NCBI GenBank assembly: GCA_002381695.1
Contig: DFXM01000009.1
Location: forward strand, 33,195 to 71,391
Reading direction: 5' to 3'
Source: Clostridium sp. UBA4108
GTDB lineage: Bacteria > Bacillota > Clostridia > Clostridiales > Clostridiaceae
DNA length: 38,197 bases
The position numbers and the translations under genes are program-made. The first letter of the stretch is position 1; the number at the start of each line of letters is the position of its first letter. Shown in pieces: positions 34,109-38,197 of this stretch. Under the pieces are notes generated by a model. That model made no database searches and was not told the origin of the DNA. It worked only from the letters and a program-made list of their open reading frames with translations.

Positions 34109-35269
34109 ATGTACGAGGAATTAAAACCATGGCTTGTTGAAATTAGGAGAGATTTTCATATGCATCCTGAGCTTGGAATGCAAGAATTTAGAACTTCTAA
34201 AAAAATAGCGCAATATCTAAGAGAAATGGATATTGAGGTTATAGAAGGGGTCGCAAATACGGGAGTTGTAGGAATAATAAGAGGAGAGCAAGAGGGCAAA
34301 ACCGTTGGTATAAGGGCAGATATAGATGCATTACCTATGGAAGATATTAAACAAGTACCTTATAAGTCTACAGTGTCAGGCATAGCACATGCTTGTGGAC
34401 ATGATGCTCATGCCACTATGCTTTTAGGAGCAGCAAAGGTTTTAAGTAGCATGAAAAAAGAACTTAAGGGAAATGTTAAATTATTCTTTCAGCCAGCAGA
34501 GGAGAGTGTTGGAGGAGCAAAGCCTATGGTGGAAGAAGGGGTTATGAAAAATCCACAGGTAGATGCTGTATTTGGACTCCATGTGGATCCTGAGCTTAAC
34601 ACGGGAAGTATAGGTATAAAGTATGGAAAGATGAATGCTGCTTCGGATTCCTTTAAAATTGTAATTCATGGTGCTAGTAGTCACGGAGCTTATCCCCATA
34701 CTGGAGTGGACACTGTTATAATAGCAGCACAGATATTAACTGCACTTCAAACCATAGTAAGTAGAAATGTAGATCCTAGAGATTCCGCTGTAATTACCGT
34801 AGGAAAAATTCATGGTGGAACAGCTACAAATATTATATGTGATACTTTAAGTATAGGTGGAATGATAAGAACATTATCACAAGAAACTAGGATGTTAGTT
34901 TTAGAAAGGGCTAAAACCATAGTAAAGAAAACAGCCGAAGCCTTTGGAGCCACTGCGGAATTTATAAGATATGAGGACTATGCAGCATTAATAAATGTAG
35001 ATGAATATGTAGATATAGTTAAGGCAAGCGGAGAAAAGCTCTTAGGTAGTAAAAATGTATCAATTAAACAGTATGTAAGTCTTGGCGTTGAAGATTTTTC
35101 TTACTTTCTTGAAGAGGCACCAGGTGCTTTCTTTACACTGGGCTGTAAGAACAAGACCAAGGGTTATAGATATGCTCTTCATAACAGTGATTTTGACATC
35201 GATGAAGATTGTCTTGTAGTTGGAGTATCAATGCATGTAGAAAATGTGTTAAATGTTTTAAATAAATAA
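34109..35269 (+). CDS. M20D-family metal-dependent amidohydrolase
   Basis: Zinc/manganese amidohydrolase that removes acyl or aminoacyl groups; relatives include hippurate hydrolase, IAA-amino acid hydrolases and N-acetyl-diaminopimelate deacetylase. Motifs: DFHMHPELGMQEFRTS, GIRADIDALPM, ACGHDAHATM (Cys96 and His98 as metal ligands, His101 nearby), FFQPAEE, GLHVDPEL and the dimerisation-domain SSHGAYPHTGVD. The 386 residues are typical. RBS CAGGGGGA precedes ATG. The stop codon's last base is the first base of an inverted-repeat element. The substrate is not determinable; the neighbours suggest peptides or acylated amino acids. Confidence 0.9.
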   Translation: MYEELKPWLVEIRRDFHMHPELGMQEFRTSKKIAQYLREMDIEVIEGVANTGVVGIIRGEQEGKTVGIRADIDALPMEDIKQVPYKSTVSGIAHACGHDAHATMLLGAAKVLSSMKKELKGNVKLFFQPAEESVGGAKPMVEEGVMKNPQVDAVFGLHVDPELNTGSIGIKYGKMNAASDSFKIVIHGASSHGAYPHTGVDTVIIAAQILTALQTIVSRNVDPRDSAVITVGKIHGGTATNIICDTLSIGGMIRTLSQETRMLVLERAKTIVKKTAEAFGATAEFIRYEDYAALINVDEYVDIVKASGEKLLGSKNVSIKQYVSLGVEDFSYFLEEAPGAFFTLGCKNKTKGYRYALHNSDFDIDEDCLVVGVSMHVENVLNVLNK

Positions 35270-35428
35270 GGCATCTTCAAAAAATAAATAAGTCAGAATG
35301 CTCGTCTATTTTGTGTTATACTGCGTTAACAGAACCCTTAGATAGTGCTACTATCTGCGGAACCTGTTTCCTTGTCTAACTCAAAATATACTTCCCATCT
35401 TTGACTTATTATTTATTTTCAGATGCCT
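35269..35428. repeat. Inverted-repeat element, family 1 (160-bp copy)
   Basis: The ends AGGCATCTTC and CAGATGCCT with AATAAATAAGTCAG inside match the 69-bp copy at 24705-24773. The extra ~90-base interior contains an AGATAGTGCTACTATCT hairpin and no gene. It starts at the M20 stop codon and ends 36 bases before the oppA-type start, so it probably inserted between two genes of one operon. Confidence 0.72.
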
Positions 35429-35464
35429 AATATCGAAAAATATTTCGAAATAAGGGGGATATTT

Positions 35465-37153
35465 ATGAGGAACAAAAAACTAACAGCATTATTATTATCT
35501 ATAGCGATGGTTACTACGGTGACATTTGTTGGATGTAATAAAAATCAAGGAAACTTAGGTGATAATCAAACTTCTGGAGATATGGATAAAGATCAATATT
35601 TAAATATGCTTTTAGGAGCTGAGCCAAAGACTTTAGATCCATCCAAAGCTGGTGATATATACTCTACACCAGTACTTATTAATGTTCAAGAAGCCTTAAC
35701 TAGAATTACTCAAGATGAAAATGGACATGATAAAATTATAGAGGGAGCGGCAACAAGTTGGACGACCTCTGAAGATGGACTAACCTGGACTTTTACTTTA
35801 AGAGACAACTTAAAATGGAATGATGGTAAGCCTATAGTAGCTGAAGATTTTGTATATGGAATAAAGAGGAGTTTAGATCCAAAAACAGCATCCTCTAGTG
35901 TGCTTTTATTAAGTCCTATAAAAAATGCGGTAGAATATAACACAGGAGAGGCTACAGCAGATAGTGTTGGGGTAAGGGCTGTAGATAGTAAAACAATAGA
36001 ATTTTCGTTAAAACAGCCATGTCCTTATTTTTTAGACTTAGCACATTATAAGCTTATGCAACCACAACAAGAACAGGTGGTTAAAGAGCATGGTGATAAA
36101 TATGGTTCAGAAGTTGAGACCTTAAAGTTTAGCGGACCATATATGGTATCTGAATGGACTCATAATAGTGAATTAGTATTAGTTAAAAATCCAGAATATT
36201 GGGACAAAGCTAATGTTAAACTTGAAAAGATAACTATGAAGATTTTAAAAGAAGAATCCGCGAGAATGAATGAGTTATTAAGTGGAGGAATAGATATAGG
36301 TGGTGTATCTGATCCTAACTGGGCTAACAAATTAAATGATACAAAGGAGTTTAATGTTAACAAAGGATATGATGGATTAACTAAATTTACTTTTTTCAAC
36401 ACAAAGGATAAGTTATTTTCCAATGCTAAAATAAGAAAAGCATTTATTATAGCAGAAGATAGAGTGGGAGAAATTAAAACTTTAAATAAGGGATTAGGAG
36501 AGCCAGCATTAGCATTTTGTCCTCCAGCTATACAGATTGGGGAAAAGGAATATAGAGCTAAGGTAAATTATAGCCCAGTACAAGAATTGATAGATGATAA
36601 TCCAGATCCTAAGGCACTTTTATCAGAAGGCTTAAAGGAGTTAGGTCTTGATCCAGATCCATCAAAACATACTATAGAATATCTTAATTATGGAATTGAC
36701 CAGAAAACCAAGGCATCTTCAGAATATAGACAACAAACCTACCAAGAAGTGTTGGGGATTAATATTAATTGTCAGTTTCTTGAGTGGGGGATGTTCTCAC
36801 AGAAAACAGATAATTTTGAATTTCAGGTAGCTGCAATGGGATGGACAGGAGATTACAGTGATCCGAATACCTATTTAGATACCTTTATGTCCATGGCAAA
36901 TACCTTTTCAACAGGATGGGTTAGTAAAGAATATGATGGTTTTATAGAAGTTGCAGGTAAGGAGTCAGATCAGGATAAAAGGGCAGAGCTATTTAAACAG
37001 GCGGAAAAGTTATTAATATATGATGAGGGAGTTATAAGTCCAGGATATTGGGGGATTAGAAATACCTATGTAAGAAAATATGTTAAAAATTATGCAGCTC
37101 CAATGTTTACATCATCAGATTTAAAATATACTTATATCCAAGGAAGAAAATAG
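35465..37153 (+). CDS. Oligopeptide ABC transporter substrate-binding lipoprotein (OppA, SBP_bac_5)
   Basis: Extracellular, lipid-anchored peptide-binding protein. An upstream in-frame ATG at 35423 would add 14 residues encoded by the inverted-repeat end; ATG 35465 follows AAGGGGGA and begins a proper signal peptide with lipobox TFVGC. The 562-residue mature-type sequence has the family motifs EPKTLDPSKAGD, NVQEALTRI, WTFTLRDNLKWNDGKPI, DFVYGIKRSLDP and FSGPYMVSEW. No Opp permease or ATPase genes follow in the window, so it must work with a transporter encoded elsewhere. A C39-like peptidase gene starts 25 bases later. Confidence 0.9.
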   Translation: MRNKKLTALLLSIAMVTTVTFVGCNKNQGNLGDNQTSGDMDKDQYLNMLLGAEPKTLDPSKAGDIYSTPVLINVQEALTRITQDENGHDKIIEGAATSWTTSEDGLTWTFTLRDNLKWNDGKPIVAEDFVYGIKRSLDPKTASSSVLLLSPIKNAVEYNTGEATADSVGVRAVDSKTIEFSLKQPCPYFLDLAHYKLMQPQQEQVVKEHGDKYGSEVETLKFSGPYMVSEWTHNSELVLVKNPEYWDKANVKLEKITMKILKEESARMNELLSGGIDIGGVSDPNWANKLNDTKEFNVNKGYDGLTKFTFFNTKDKLFSNAKIRKAFIIAEDRVGEIKTLNKGLGEPALAFCPPAIQIGEKEYRAKVNYSPVQELIDDNPDPKALLSEGLKELGLDPDPSKHTIEYLNYGIDQKTKASSEYRQQTYQEVLGININCQFLEWGMFSQKTDNFEFQVAAMGWTGDYSDPNTYLDTFMSMANTFSTGWVSKEYDGFIEVAGKESDQDKRAELFKQAEKLLIYDEGVISPGYWGIRNTYVRKYVKNYAAPMFTSSDLKYTYIQGRK

Positions 37154-37178
37154 AGTTTTTAAGAAAGGGAGAGAGAGT

Positions 37179-38147
37179 ATGGATTTTATATTTGAAGGAG
37201 TAGATTTAAGAGATAATACTCTTGTAAATTTAGGATTTTATGATGAATATTTAGTTTTAGATAAGGGGAATAGTGAAGGATATGTAGAAACGGCTATGAT
37301 GCAGATTCCAAGGTTCACTGAAATTTCTCCTTCATGGAATTCAAGGACAGATAAAAATAGCTTTGTGGAACTTTTAATTAGAGTTAGAGTAGAGGAAAAG
37401 TGGACAGAGTATAAAAGTTATGGAGTATGGGCCACAGACGGGTTTAATAAGGGAGTTAATGAAGACCAAAGTGATGATAAAATAGTTTTTACAGAGGATA
37501 GAATATTTATTAAGAATAATAAATATGGGGATGGAGTTCAAGTAAAGGTAATTTTAAGAGGGGAAAATCCCAAACTTAAATTGATAGCTCTCACCACAGA
37601 TTCAAAGGATGAGGTTGAAGAAATTGGTGGAAATTATCTAAAGATATTAGAAAGTGTGCCTAGAATTTCCCAACTTATAAGTGGACATGAAGACGCTAAC
37701 TCTATTTGTAGTCCAACCTCTTTAACTATGGCATTAAAGTATCATAAAGTAGATGTGGATCTCACTACTGTGACTAAAGGTGTATTTGATAATGGCATGA
37801 AGCTTTATGGAAACTGGCCACAGAATGTTGCTTATGCTGGAGAGCTGGGAATGAGGGCCTATACAAAAAAATGTGACTCCATAGATGATGTTAAAAGACT
37901 TATAATTAAAGATATACCTGTAGTGGCATCTATTACAACTAAAGATAAAGAGCAGCTTAAGGGAACTATAATGGCATATCCATCAGGACATCTTGTGACT
38001 ATTATAGGTTTTAAAAATATAGAAGGTGAAGAGTATATAGTAGTAAATGACCCAGCAGCAATGTCTCTAGAAGATGTAAGAAGGGACTATAAGCTAGCAG
38101 AGTTCATTAAAGTATGGAGAACCTATATTTATGTAGTAACTAAATAA
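37179..38147 (+). CDS. C39-like cysteine peptidase
   Basis: Predicted papain-like cysteine peptidase of the peptidase C39-like family, 322 residues. The catalytic set is visible as Cys177 in SICSPTSLTMAL, His271 in SGHLVTIIGF, and Asn290/Asp291 in VVNDPA. The first ~155 residues look like a beta-rich domain (FVELLIRVRVEEKW, VQVKVILRG) that I cannot assign. No signal peptide is visible, so it is probably cytoplasmic. RBS AAAGGGAG precedes ATG. Following an oligopeptide-binding protein and an M20 amidohydrolase, it could act on imported peptides or amides. Confidence 0.8.
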   Translation: MDFIFEGVDLRDNTLVNLGFYDEYLVLDKGNSEGYVETAMMQIPRFTEISPSWNSRTDKNSFVELLIRVRVEEKWTEYKSYGVWATDGFNKGVNEDQSDDKIVFTEDRIFIKNNKYGDGVQVKVILRGENPKLKLIALTTDSKDEVEEIGGNYLKILESVPRISQLISGHEDANSICSPTSLTMALKYHKVDVDLTTVTKGVFDNGMKLYGNWPQNVAYAGELGMRAYTKKCDSIDDVKRLIIKDIPVVASITTKDKEQLKGTIMAYPSGHLVTIIGFKNIEGEEYIVVNDPAAMSLEDVRRDYKLAEFIKVWRTYIYVVTK

Positions 38148-38157
38148 ATATATATCT

Positions 38158-38197
38158 GGCTTTGTTTTAATATAATGTTGATAATGAACTACATATT
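38158..38197. repeat. Inverted-repeat element, family 2, copy D (cut by window edge)
   Basis: GGCTTTGTTTTAATATAATG followed by TTGATAATGAACTACATATT matches the left end of copies A and B and, reversed, copy C. The element continues beyond the window. Confidence 0.7.

Noticed and set aside
35423..35464. A 14-residue longer start for the OppA-type protein
   Set aside because: Those codons include the end of an inverted-repeat element, and the AAGGGGGA site and signal peptide fit ATG 35465.

Overview
The window is AT-rich, densely packed DNA with strong AGGAGG-type ribosome binding sites, TTG/GTG starts and lipobox signal peptides. This suggests an anaerobic, Clostridium-like Firmicute; I do not assign a species. 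Every convincing gene lies on the + strand.

Region A (about 1-20162) is one long corrinoid locus. Its leader holds two near-identical cobalamin riboswitches in tandem, each with its own intrinsic terminator, plus a third terminator-like hairpin just before the first gene. Downstream, with small gaps or overlaps, come a corrinoid-type ABC importer (btuF-btuC-btuD), CbiZ (adenosylcobinamide amidohydrolase), a CobN-type chelatase large subunit, a radical SAM/SPASM enzyme, an ABC-2 exporter (ATPase and permease), BchI/ChlI-type and BchD/ChlD-type AAA+ chelatase subunits, a TIM-barrel protein of the AP-endonuclease-2/xylose-isomerase fold that could be a CbiR-type cobamide phosphodiesterase, and a second CobN homologue that has lost signature residues.

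Region B (20163-28156) is a second corrinoid locus. A TTGACA/TATTGT promoter precedes a third cobalamin riboswitch with two stacked terminators. A third, intact CobN homologue follows, then a second btuF-btuC-btuD set. Both BtuD proteins carry the same unassigned C-terminal domain of about 140 residues.

Taken together, the layout suggests a cobalamin-repressed programme that imports corrinoids, trims the lower loop by two possible routes (CbiZ, CbiR-like), and passes them to an ATP-driven chelatase complex with three large subunits, alongside a radical SAM enzyme and an exporter. CobN/I/D-type cobalt insertion belongs to the aerobic B12 pathway, so its elaborate form in an apparent anaerobe is the main puzzle. 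Metal-free corrinoid salvage, metal exchange, or a different tetrapyrrole product are all possible; the sequence alone does not decide.

Region C (28157-38197) is unrelated. It contains a PHP-family phosphatase, a DUF4362-like membrane protein, an AGCS alanine/glycine:cation symporter, alanine racemase, an M20 amidohydrolase, an OppA-type lipoprotein and a C39-like peptidase. Two families of short inverted-repeat elements are scattered here: one of two copies (24705-24773, 35269-35428) and one of four copies (28161-28309, 29366-29533, 31081-31133, and 38158 to the window edge).
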